From: Azonexus sp.
GTDB taxonomy: Bacteria > Pseudomonadota > Gammaproteobacteria > Burkholderiales > Rhodocyclaceae
Direction: 5' to 3'
Length of the DNA stretch: 34,128 nt
NCBI GenBank assembly: GCA_031260295.1
Contig: JAIRKE010000008.1
Span: 1-34,128, forward strand
Below the pieces are notes generated by a model. It worked only from the letters and a program-made list of their open reading frames with translations, did no database searches and was not told the DNA's origin. Positions 18,924 to 26,303 of this stretch are shown here, one piece after another (the first letter of the stretch is position 1; the number at the start of each line of letters is the position of its first letter). A program made the translations under genes and the position numbers.

Positions 18924-19005
18924 GCCGCAGGCGAGTCGTCGCCCGGAACGCGCTGCCAAGCGAGTCCGGGCCGGGAAAGAAAACCCTGGCCAAACGCCGG
19001 GGTTT
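18908..19005 (+). promoter_or_regulatory. Structured leader with mutually exclusive stems before rtcB
   Basis: GGTTTTC (18908-18914) pairs with GAAAACC (18979-18985). Inside that closing stem, GCCCGGA (18941-18947) pairs with TCCGGGC (18965-18971), and CGCT with AGCG. The closing stem takes bases 18981-18985, which are also the 5' arm of the terminator, so the two folds exclude each other. This was folded by eye only. Confidence 0.4.
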
Positions 19006-19013
19006 TTTCTTTT
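18981..19013 (+). terminator. Strong intrinsic terminator upstream of rtcB
   Basis: AAACCCTGGC (18981-18990) and GCCGGGGTTT (18996-19005) form a ten-pair stem with one G-U wobble and a 5-base loop, followed directly by TTTCTTTT. It would stop transcripts coming from the left before rtcB. Confidence 0.75.
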
Positions 19014-19030
19014 CCGCCGGCGGTTAACCG

Positions 19031-19045
19031 TGGCATAGCCGCTGC
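19031..19045 (+). promoter_or_regulatory. Candidate sigma-54 (-24/-12) promoter of rtcB
   Basis: TGGCATAGCCGCTGC has the invariant GG (19032-19033) and GC (19044-19045) exactly ten bases apart, with TGGCA at -24 and TGC at -12. The start point would fall near 19057, leaving about 26 bases with AGGA at 19072 before the rtcB ATG. Many rtcB genes are controlled by sigma-54 with RtcR, so context supports it. No rtcR is in this window. Confidence 0.6.
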
Positions 19046-19082
19046 CCGGATTCCAATCCAAAGCAACATCCAGGAATCCAAC

Positions 19083-20291
19083 ATGGGCATTCAGATTGAA
19101 CTTAACAAGGGGCGCGTTCCGGTCAAGGTGTGGACGCGCGATATTGAATCCGAGGCCATCCAGCAATTGCTGAACGTGGCCTCGCTGCCGATTGTGCATG
19201 GCCATGTCGCCGCGATGCCGGATGTACATGCCGGCACCGGCGCCACCGTCGGCAGCGTGATCCCGACCAAGCAGGCGATCATTCCAGCCGCTGTCGGCGT
19301 CGACATCGGCTGTGGTATGAACGCGGTGCGCACCTCACTGCGCGCCGGGCAATTGCCCGATACCCTGCGCGCTCTGCGCCTGGGCATCGAGGGTGCGGTG
19401 CCGTGCGGTTTCGAGCAGCACGCCGCCAGCCGTATGCGCGGCAGTGCGCTGGAGCGCGTCGGGCGCCCGCTCGACGCGCGGCTGGACGCCATCGTCGGCA
19501 AGCATCCGGGGTTGATGAAAATGCAGCGCCGTTTCAACGAAACCTGGCTGTGCCAACTCGGCACGCTGGGCGGCGGCAATCATTTCATCGAGCTGTGTCT
19601 GGACGAGGCGGATCAGGTCTGGGTCATGCTGCACTCCGGTTCGCGCGGCATCGGCAACGTCATCGGACGCTACTTCATCGCCGCCGCGCAGAAGGACATG
19701 CGGCGTTACCAAATCCGCTTGCCGGACCGCGACCTCGCTTATTTCAGCGAGGGTTCGGCGCTGTTCGACGATTACGTGGAAGCGGTGGCGTGGGCGCAGG
19801 ATTACGCGCTGCTCAACCGCCGGCAGATGCTGACCACCGTGCTCGAGGTGCTGAAGACGCGCTTGCCGTCCTTCAGCCTGGATGGCGAGGCGATCAACTG
19901 CCACCACAACTACGTGGCCCGCGAGCGGCATTTCGGGGAAGACCTGTTCATTACCCGCAAGGGAGCTATTTCGGCCAAGACAGGCGAACTGGGCATCATC
20001 CCCGGCAGCATGGGCGCGCGTTCCTACATCGTGCGCGGGCAGGGCGATCCACAATCGTTTTGCTCGTGCGCGCATGGGGCTGGGCGGCGTATGAGCCGTA
20101 GCGCCGCTAAGCGGCGGTTTTCCCGCTTCGATCTGGAAGCGCAGACGGCGGGGATCGAGTGCCGCAAGGACGGCGGTGTCGTGGACGAAATTCCGGCCGC
20201 CTACAAGGACATCGACCGGGTCATGGATAGCCAGCGCGATCTGGTGGAAGTCGTCCATACCCTGAAACAGGTCCTGTGCGTGAAGGGGTGA
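19083..20291 (+). CDS. rtcB: RNA-splicing/repair ligase RtcB
   Basis: RtcB joins RNA 2',3'-cyclic-phosphate (or 3'-phosphate) ends to 5'-OH ends with GTP and Mn2+, acting in tRNA and rRNA repair. The 402 residues carry the expected metal and nucleotide sites: DVHAGTGATVGSV, VGVDIGCGMNAV with the metal Cys77, LGGGNHFIEL (163-171), HSGSRGIGN, INCHHNYVARERHFG, and SCAHGAGRRMSR, where His331 is the guanylylated histidine. Its length fits the shorter RtcB class (about 400 residues). No RtcA, archease or PrfH gene is adjacent; instead two uncharacterised genes follow on the same strand. AGGA at 19072-19075 supports the start. Confidence 0.93.
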   Translation: MGIQIELNKGRVPVKVWTRDIESEAIQQLLNVASLPIVHGHVAAMPDVHAGTGATVGSVIPTKQAIIPAAVGVDIGCGMNAVRTSLRAGQLPDTLRALRLGIEGAVPCGFEQHAASRMRGSALERVGRPLDARLDAIVGKHPGLMKMQRRFNETWLCQLGTLGGGNHFIELCLDEADQVWVMLHSGSRGIGNVIGRYFIAAAQKDMRRYQIRLPDRDLAYFSEGSALFDDYVEAVAWAQDYALLNRRQMLTTVLEVLKTRLPSFSLDGEAINCHHNYVARERHFGEDLFITRKGAISAKTGELGIIPGSMGARSYIVRGQGDPQSFCSCAHGAGRRMSRSAAKRRFSRFDLEAQTAGIECRKDGGVVDEIPAAYKDIDRVMDSQRDLVEVVHTLKQVLCVKG

Positions 20292-20294
20292 GCG

Positions 20295-20489
20295 ATGGCC
20301 AAGAAGAATCTCATCCTCGTCCTGCCGCAAAGCCGGCCCCGTAACCCGTTGCTGGTGCCCGGGCTGACCCGCCATGCCGGACCACACAGCAACACCCGCA
20401 AGGCTGTCCGCCAGCAGGCGCGGCAGCGCACGCAGCGGTCGCTGGCGGCACTGCTTGCCGGCGATTTGGCGGAATTTGAAGTTGATTGA
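20295..20489 (+). CDS. Small basic protein downstream of rtcB, unknown
   Basis: The protein has 64 residues, starting 3 bp after the rtcB stop, with AAGGGG (20283-20288) at ideal spacing. It is almost certainly translated from the rtcB message. It is highly basic: MAKKNLILVLPQSRPRNPLL, then a run rich in Arg/Gln (TRKAVRQQARQRTQRS), and an acidic tail ending GDLAEFEVD. There is no signal peptide or membrane helix. The composition suggests nucleic-acid or ribosome binding, but I do not recognise a family and assign no function. A terminator follows immediately. Confidence 0.7.
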   Translation: MAKKNLILVLPQSRPRNPLLVPGLTRHAGPHSNTRKAVRQQARQRTQRSLAALLAGDLAEFEVD

Positions 20490-20496
20490 ATAACCC

Positions 20497-20522
20497 GCTC
20501 GCCGCTACAGCGGCGGGCTTTT
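20497..20522 (+). terminator. Terminator after rtcB and its small partner
   Basis: GCTCGCCGC (20497-20505) pairs with GCGGCGGGC (20510-20518), with one wobble, around TACA, and TTTT follows. It separates rtcB and the small gene from the 322-aa gene, perhaps only partially since no clear new promoter follows. Confidence 0.65.
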
Positions 20523-20598
20523 ACCAAGGAGAAAACCATGACGACCCGGCCCGAACCACTGCGCCACCCACCTGTCACCGCATTCCACGGAGTCATCC

Positions 20599-21567
20599 AT
20601 GCAAGGTCAACTCGCCGACGAAATCATCGCCTGCTTGCAAGGCGAACGCACCGTTTATTCTTATTATCGTGACCGCTACGGCATCGGCCTGCTGCGGCAT
20701 TATTGCCATCGGCAGCCGGACCGGCGTGTCCCGGTCGCCGCGTTGCGCCGTTCCGCTTACGCCGGCCTGCTGGAGAAGCCGCGCATCCGTTCCATCCTCG
20801 CTGGTTGTGGCCGTGCCCTCGACGATGCCATGCTCGCCGCCAGCGATTACGATACCGACCAGGCCGCCTTCGTCCTCACCTTGTCTACCTGGGGCACAGA
20901 GCGGCGCAGCGATTGGCGCCATCAGCAGACCTCGCGTCCCGGCGTCAATCTCGTTCTACAACTCAATTTCAACCGCGAGCACGAGCGGCATTACCGCCGC
21001 CTCGGCGAGGTCGACGGTTTGTTCCAGTACTACGGCCATCCCATCGCCCGCCAGCGCAACACGCTGGCCTGGGCGCGCATCGACCTCGACTGGGCTAGTG
21101 GCAGCGCGCTGATCGAGGAAATCCAGACCGACTGGCTGCGCCGGGCGGCCGATCTCGAACGCTGGCTACTGGAGCGCCGTCGCGCCGGGGCCGCCGACGA
21201 TGCGCTGATTCCCTACCGCCGCCGCCAATTGCCCTTGCGTCTGACGCTCGACTACTGCCGCCTGATCGGCGAACGCTACCGTCCGATCTGGGCAGAGGCC
21301 ATGCTGTGGGCCGCCATCGCTTTTCTGCGCGACGAACTGGGCTTGCGCACCCTCTACTACCACAGCGAAGACAGTGGCCGCCTGTTGAAGCGCATCGGCT
21401 GGCGGTCGCCGCCACGCTCGCTGTACACCGATTTGCCACGCCGCTTCTGTTTCCGGCGCGGCGCCGAGTGGCCCGATTTCCTGCTGGCCGACAAGGAGAA
21501 CCGCCGGCTCCAGCGCGATCATCCCGGTGCGCGGCTGTTCTGCCTCGATGATAGCGCGCTGGCTTGA
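20599..21567 (+). CDS. Uncharacterised 322-aa protein of the rtcB locus
   Basis: I do not recognise this protein. It is soluble in appearance, with no signal or membrane segment, and is rich in Arg, Tyr, Trp and Leu. A central part (about 120-180, NFNREHERHYRRLG, IDLDWASGSALIEEIQTDWL) is followed by a C-terminal part (about 225-300, AMLWAAIAFLRDELGLRTLY, then LYTDLPRRFCFRRG) that faintly resembles an acyltransferase-like alpha/beta unit. That resemblance is weak and only by eye. GGAG seven bases before the ATG supports the start. It follows rtcB and the small basic gene on the same strand and converges with the GGDEF/EAL gene. A small CTGACC/GGTCAG hairpin (21575-21595) lies between the two stops. 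Confidence 0.75.
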   Translation: MQGQLADEIIACLQGERTVYSYYRDRYGIGLLRHYCHRQPDRRVPVAALRRSAYAGLLEKPRIRSILAGCGRALDDAMLAASDYDTDQAAFVLTLSTWGTERRSDWRHQQTSRPGVNLVLQLNFNREHERHYRRLGEVDGLFQYYGHPIARQRNTLAWARIDLDWASGSALIEEIQTDWLRRAADLERWLLERRRAGAADDALIPYRRRQLPLRLTLDYCRLIGERYRPIWAEAMLWAAIAFLRDELGLRTLYYHSEDSGRLLKRIGWRSPPRSLYTDLPRRFCFRRGAEWPDFLLADKENRRLQRDHPGARLFCLDDSALA

Positions 21568-21591
21568 GACGCTTCTGACCGCTCCCCGTGG

Positions 21592-23556
21592 TCAGGCTGC
21601 TGGTTTGGCGAGGCGATCTATGATGGCCTGGGTGATTGCCGACAGTGGCGGCCTATTGCCGGGCAGGTCCGCATCGAGCAGCGCGGGGATGAAGGCGGGC
21701 CGGTGAAACAGAAAGCCCTGGCCGGCGCCGATGCCGCTATTGTCCAGCAGCCAGGCCAGCTCGTTCTCAGTCTCTATGCCTTCGGCGACCAGATCGATGC
21801 CGAGCGCGCGGCCGAGGGAGCCGATGGCGCGCAGAATGGATTGCTGGTGTGGCCGGTCCTGGATGCAGGCGATGAAGGAGCGGTCGATCTTGATTTCGTC
21901 GACCGTCAGTTCGGTGAGCATCGCCAGTGATGAATAGCCCGTCCCGAAATCGTCGATTGCTATACCGATTCCCGCCTCGCGCAGCAGCGGCAAACTATCG
22001 GTCTGGAAAGTATTGGCCCGGATCAGGGATTCCTCAGTCAGTTCTAGCATGAAATTCCTGGCCCGCCCCGATTGCGCGATCCGGCCGATCAGGGTCTTCA
22101 TGAAGCCGGGGTGCGATGCCTGAATGGCGGAGATGTTGAGGCTATAGACGATATCCTTGCCGAAGCGCTGATCGAGTTGCGGCAGCCAGGACAGAAGCTC
22201 TTCGATTTGCATCAGCGTGATGCCGTCGAGTAGCCCGAGTTCGCTTGCGATAGGCAGGAAGGTATCCGGCGCGTGGACAACGTCCTGCGCATCCACCCAG
22301 CGTAGCAATGTCTCGAAGCCGATGATCCGGCCGCTGCGGATGTCGACCTTGGCCTGGAGCGCGCAGCGGAACATCCGGGCAGCGAAGGCGGCGCGCAATT
22401 GCTGTTCGTGGCACTGCCGCTCGGACATGGAGCGGCTGAGCGCGCGGTTGAAGAATTCGACGCTGCCCTTGGCCGATGTCTTGGCCCGGTACATCGCGGT
22501 ATCGGCATTGCGGCGCAGCGCTTCATAGCTGCGCCCGTGCACGGGATAGAGCGCAACGCCGATTGATCCAGATCCCTTCACCTGCACGCCATCGAGATCG
22601 AAAGGCTGGTGCAGGAGTTCGCTGATCCGCCGGACCAGGGAGACGATCTCGCTCCTCTCCCGGAACGGGTCCAGAATGACAACGAACTCGTCGCCGCTGA
22701 TCCGCCCGAGAATGTCGTTGGCGCGGATCTGCTTGCCCAGGCGATCGGCGATGCCGCGCAGCAGCGCATCGCCTACATCATGGCCATAGATATCGTTGAC
22801 CCGCTTGAAATCGTCCACGTCGATGAAGGCCAGCGCCAGCTTCTCGCCGGGCCGCTTGCGGGCCAGGCGCTCTTCCACCAATTCCTGGACATGGGCGCGA
22901 TTGGGCAGGCCGGTGAGTTGGTCGTGATTGGCGCGGTGGGCGAGCGCGTGCTGGCTGTCGGTGAGCTGGTCGGTCAGTTGCTTGAGGCGCTGGCTCTCGA
23001 TTTCGCGACGATGGGCGTCGCGTGCTGCCAGCGCGTGCGAGGCAAGCAGGGAGAATTTGCGCGCCAGTATGACGTGCGAGCGGTCGAAACCCGGCTTGCC
23101 GCACTCGCGCAGCAGCAGCAGCAGGCCGCGCCGGCTGTGCTGGGTGAGCGGCAGGTAGAGTGCCGGCTGGTCGTCGCCAGGGACGAGGCTGCCGGAGGTC
23201 ATGCAGGAGCCGAGATCGTGGCTGCCAAGCGTTGCCACGATGCGGCCGCGCAGCGCCTTTTGCAACTGTGCGTCTGGTTGCCAGAGCGAGCCGACTAGGC
23301 AGGCATCGTTGGAGGCGACGCATTCCATGGTATCGTCATGGTCGCTAGGGCAGGCCAGCGCGATCGCCAGCGCTGCATCGAAGATCGGCAGCAGCACACT
23401 GAACACGCTGGCAAAGGGATCGTCCTCGCCGGAGACCACGAGGAGCGCATCGAGCGCGTCGAGCAGCGTGCGGGAATGGGTCGTCTCCAGGCGCAGCATG
23501 TCCAACTCGCGCTGCATCGAGACGATGGTTTCCCGTAGCTCCTCGGCATGGCTCAT
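21592..23556 (-). CDS. GGDEF/EAL c-di-GMP signalling protein
   Basis: The 654-residue protein has a GAF-like N-terminal part (about 28-180), a short coiled linker (about 180-207), a GGDEF domain (about 208-370) and an EAL domain (about 385-640). The GGDEF domain begins NHDQLTGLPNR and its signature reads SGDEF (287-291), a functional variant in some enzymes. The EAL signature reads ETLLR (415-419). The downstream EAL residues look kept: LNISAIQ, LELTEES, IDDFGTGYSSL, EIKIDRSF and EGIETENEL. It could be bifunctional, or mainly a phosphodiesterase. There is no membrane segment, so it is cytoplasmic. It starts 4 bp after the FIST gene and is surely co-transcribed with it. Confidence 0.9.
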   Translation of the reverse strand: MSHAEELRETIVSMQRELDMLRLETTHSRTLLDALDALLVVSGEDDPFASVFSVLLPIFDAALAIALACPSDHDDTMECVASNDACLVGSLWQPDAQLQKALRGRIVATLGSHDLGSCMTSGSLVPGDDQPALYLPLTQHSRRGLLLLLRECGKPGFDRSHVILARKFSLLASHALAARDAHRREIESQRLKQLTDQLTDSQHALAHRANHDQLTGLPNRAHVQELVEERLARKRPGEKLALAFIDVDDFKRVNDIYGHDVGDALLRGIADRLGKQIRANDILGRISGDEFVVILDPFRERSEIVSLVRRISELLHQPFDLDGVQVKGSGSIGVALYPVHGRSYEALRRNADTAMYRAKTSAKGSVEFFNRALSRSMSERQCHEQQLRAAFAARMFRCALQAKVDIRSGRIIGFETLLRWVDAQDVVHAPDTFLPIASELGLLDGITLMQIEELLSWLPQLDQRFGKDIVYSLNISAIQASHPGFMKTLIGRIAQSGRARNFMLELTEESLIRANTFQTDSLPLLREAGIGIAIDDFGTGYSSLAMLTELTVDEIKIDRSFIACIQDRPHQQSILRAIGSLGRALGIDLVAEGIETENELAWLLDNSGIGAGQGFLFHRPAFIPALLDADLPGNRPPLSAITQAIIDRLAKPAA

Positions 23557-23560
23557 GGTT

Positions 23561-24742
23561 TCATCGGCCGAAAGCGATTGCCGAAATCATCAGATTGCCA
23601 TGGGCGTTGCTGCCCAGCACCTGACCCTGTTCGCCGAAGGTGAAGCAGCCGACGAATGGCATGTCGCCGAAACTTTCGCTGATCGCGGCCGATACCTGAT
23701 CCATCTCCTCGCCGACGGCGAGCCGGCAGCCGGCGCAATAGACGACCAGGCCGCCGGCGAGGCTTTTCGGCCCGCCCGGCAGCGCCGCCGCCGCTGCGGT
23801 CGCCACCTTGCGGGCCCGCTCAATCAAGTGCGCTCGGTCGCCGCGCATGGCGAACAGGCAGCAGCCCTCGCCAACGTTCGCAAAGGTGGACATGGCGCCG
23901 TTTTCCAGAATCTGCTCGGGATGGATGACGAGATACTGAGGCACGTCACCGATCCGGCCGACCTCGATGCCGAGCGGGAACATCGTCGTATCCGTCAGGA
24001 TGTTGCCGCCCGCGAGCTTGTGGCTGATCTTGCCGCCGCTCCAGCGATTGTAGACCTCGGCCGCCGGCTCGCCGTCGATGGTCAGGATGGTGCGGCCGCT
24101 GCTTTGCGTGACGATCCCGCTTGTGCCCGTTGGTGCATAGCCGCCCTGGAAGGCGCAGCTGATTCCGCCCGAGGAGAAGAGCACGCCCACCACCACCCCG
24201 TTGGTCATCGGGCCTTCCGGCCCCAACTGCCGCCAGTGGCCCGCCACCGCGTTATCGGCCGCACTGCCGCCGATGATCGGGCAGCGGTCGCCGACGACAC
24301 GGCGCAGGCCAGCGATCACCTGTTCCTCCTGGCCGGGTGTCTGGTAGATCCAGATCAGTTCCGGCAGTTCGCCGGGGCAACCGGCCCGCTCCAGCGCCAG
24401 ATGGAGGGCGTGCTCCGCGGCGCTGGCGGCGTCGCCGGTCAATTCTGCGGTGCCGACGCCATATTCCCCATCGGGGTCGGCCACGGCGAGCAAACCGATC
24501 GAACCGTCACCGCCCAGCCCCTTCTCGCTCATCGCGCCACCGCACGACGTACCGCCCAGCACGGGGACGCCGGGGAAGCGGGCGGCCAGGAAATCATGGA
24601 TCAGCTGGTCGTCATGGATTTCGTCGTAGAAGACGCAGAGGAAATCGGGAGCGGCATCAAGGTTCGCCGCTTCCTGCTCAAGTGCGCGCACGGCAATGAC
24701 CGTGTCGGCTGCGCGGGCACTGATCGAATGAACCGAAACCAT
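23561..24742 (-). CDS. FIST-domain sensor protein (NosP-like candidate)
   Basis: The start at 24742 is fixed by AAAGGAGGG directly upstream; the longer frame to 24820 lacks such a site. The 393-residue protein has FIST-N (about 30-230, including PGVPVLGGTSCGGAMSEKG and CPIIGGSAADNAV) and FIST-C (about 235-385, including FVGCFTFGEQGQ). FIST proteins are sensory domains. A subset called NosP binds haem and nitric oxide and is usually encoded beside c-di-GMP enzymes or histidine kinases. Length and neighbourhood (a GGDEF/EAL gene 4 bp downstream) fit that subset. I cannot tell the ligand from sequence. No membrane segment or signal peptide is seen. Confidence 0.85.
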   Translation of the reverse strand: MVSVHSISARAADTVIAVRALEQEAANLDAAPDFLCVFYDEIHDDQLIHDFLAARFPGVPVLGGTSCGGAMSEKGLGGDGSIGLLAVADPDGEYGVGTAELTGDAASAAEHALHLALERAGCPGELPELIWIYQTPGQEEQVIAGLRRVVGDRCPIIGGSAADNAVAGHWRQLGPEGPMTNGVVVGVLFSSGGISCAFQGGYAPTGTSGIVTQSSGRTILTIDGEPAAEVYNRWSGGKISHKLAGGNILTDTTMFPLGIEVGRIGDVPQYLVIHPEQILENGAMSTFANVGEGCCLFAMRGDRAHLIERARKVATAAAAALPGGPKSLAGGLVVYCAGCRLAVGEEMDQVSAAISESFGDMPFVGCFTFGEQGQVLGSNAHGNLMISAIAFGR

Positions 24743-24841
24743 CTTCCCTCCTTTCGCCCCGTACCCGGGCAACGGGTAATGGGATGTGCGCCTATGGTTG
24801 GCAGGGAAGGCGCCAACCATTATGTCGGGATCGTGCTATGA

Positions 24842-24880
24842 CCTGATAAATAATTCTATAGCTTATTCAACGTAATCAGG
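24842..24880. promoter_or_regulatory. AT-rich imperfect palindrome between creC and the FIST gene
   Basis: CCTGAT (24842-24847) and ATCAGG (24875-24880) bracket an AT-rich core with inner AATAA/TTATT arms. This spot overlaps the end of creC and lies about 100-140 bp before the FIST start, so it may be an operator/promoter for the FIST operon or a weak creC terminator. Confidence 0.35.
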
Positions 24881-26303
24881 CCACTGCAATCCGGAAGCTG
24901 GCCTCGCCGCCGCCCTCCGGATGATTGGCGAATTCGGCCTCACCGCCGTGCAGACGGGCAACTTCGCGGACCAGGGCGAGGCCCAGGCCGGTACTCTTCT
25001 TGCCAGTGGCCGGCCGGGGCAGCGAGTAGAAGCGGCTGAACAACTGCGGCAGCGCGTAGTCGGGGGCGCCGTCGCCGTGATCGCGGACCGAGAATTCGAC
25101 CATTTCGCCGCGTTCGCGGACCGTGAGATCGATGTCGCCGCCATCCGGCGAGAACTCGATGGCGTTGTCGAGTAGGTTGAGCAGCGCTTGCTGTAGCAGG
25201 AAGGCATCGCCCTTGATCGGGCGAGTGGCGTCGACCTGCGGCCGGGCATGCAGGCCGCGCGCGGCCAGGGCTGACCGGCGCAGTTCGAGGCAGTCTTCAA
25301 GCAGTGCGGCCGGCTGCAATGTCTGCGGGCCTTCCGGCGTCTGCAATTGCTCGACGCGGGCCAGCATCAGCAGGCGCTCGATGGTTGCCTGCAGTCGCTG
25401 TGTTTGTTCGACGATGCTGTCGGCGAAGCGGCGGCGGTCCTCGGCCGGCGGATCGCCTTCGAGAATCTCGGCGGCGCCGCGGATGGCGGTCAGCGGGCTT
25501 TTCATCTCGTGCGTCAGGTTCTGCACGTAGTGCTCGACGTACTGCTTGCCTTCGAGCTTCTCGCGCATCGTCGCCAGGGCGCGGGCCAATTCCGACAGTT
25601 GCCGGCCGCCGCCGGTCGGTGCTTCGGCCTTGTGGCCGCCGGCGACGGCGCGGGCGTAGTCGCGCAGGCGATGGATCGACCAACTCAGCCAAGCAGTGAA
25701 CAACAGGCCGATGACCGCCGTGGCGACCAGCAGGATCAGCCCGGAGGATTTGACGCGACCGGCGGCGCGCTCGATGTAGGGGGCCAGGGACGACATCGGC
25801 TTGGCCAGCGACAGCACACCGATCCGCTCGCCGAGGTAAACGATGGGCGCCGCCACGTGCATCACCGAGGTACTCGGATCGTACGGGTCCTCGCGCGTCT
25901 GGCGGGCACCGTACTCGCCGCGCAGGACGCGGGAGATATCGCGCCATTGCGAGAAATCCTCGCCGAGGGCGGCGTGCTTCGAGTCGTAAACGACGATGCC
26001 GCTCGCATCGGTGACATAGACGCGCAGGTCGACGCTGGCCTTGACGACGCCGGAAATCTCGGCCCGTGGCCGGCGGCGCAGCGCTTCGCGCACGGCTTCG
26101 GCAAACGGTCCGTGCTCGATCCGGCCGGCAGCCAAGTCGGCCGCCGCCATCTCGGCCAGGACCTGGGCGGTATCGACCAGGGTTTCCTCGGTCGCTTGGC
26201 GGATGCCCGGCTCGCTTTCCTTGACGAAGGTGTTGAGCACGAACCAGGCGGCCAACCCGACGATCAGGAAATAGCCGAAGAACAGGCGGATGGAAATGTT
26301 CAT
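24876..26303 (-). CDS. creC: Sensor histidine kinase CreC
   Basis: The 475-residue kinase starts at 26303 (MNISIRLFFGYFLIVGLAAW), overlapping the creB stop by 4 bp. It has a transmembrane helix (about 8-27), a periplasmic sensor (about 28-185) containing GEYGARQTREDP and VMHVAAPIVYLGERIGVLSL, and a second helix (about 188-207). HAMP-like, HisKA and HATPase domains follow. His265 in NLTHEMKSPLTAIRG is the phosphorylation site; the N box (NLLDNAIEFSP) and the G boxes (DHGDGAPDYAL, GLGLALV) are intact. Similarity to E. coli CreC runs through the sensor as well as the kinase. CreBC controls creD, encoded at 17284-18606. A longer open frame upstream inside creB is only read-through. Confidence 0.93.
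   Translation of the reverse strand: MNISIRLFFGYFLIVGLAAWFVLNTFVKESEPGIRQATEETLVDTAQVLAEMAAADLAAGRIEHGPFAEAVREALRRRPRAEISGVVKASVDLRVYVTDASGIVVYDSKHAALGEDFSQWRDISRVLRGEYGARQTREDPYDPSTSVMHVAAPIVYLGERIGVLSLAKPMSSLAPYIERAAGRVKSSGLILLVATAVIGLLFTAWLSWSIHRLRDYARAVAGGHKAEAPTGGGRQLSELARALATMREKLEGKQYVEHYVQNLTHEMKSPLTAIRGAAEILEGDPPAEDRRRFADSIVEQTQRLQATIERLLMLARVEQLQTPEGPQTLQPAALLEDCLELRRSALAARGLHARPQVDATRPIKGDAFLLQQALLNLLDNAIEFSPDGGDIDLTVRERGEMVEFSVRDHGDGAPDYALPQLFSRFYSLPRPATGKKSTGLGLALVREVARLHGGEAEFANHPEGGGEASFRIAVA

Noticed and set aside
20538..20672. A 44-codon ORF starting at 20538 with a strong AAGGAG, overlapping the 322-aa gene in another frame
   Set aside because: Its product (MTTRPEPLRH...) is Arg-rich frame-shifted sequence from the overlapping gene, and its start lies in the 19-base repeat. 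It could act as a leader, but I cannot support it as a gene.
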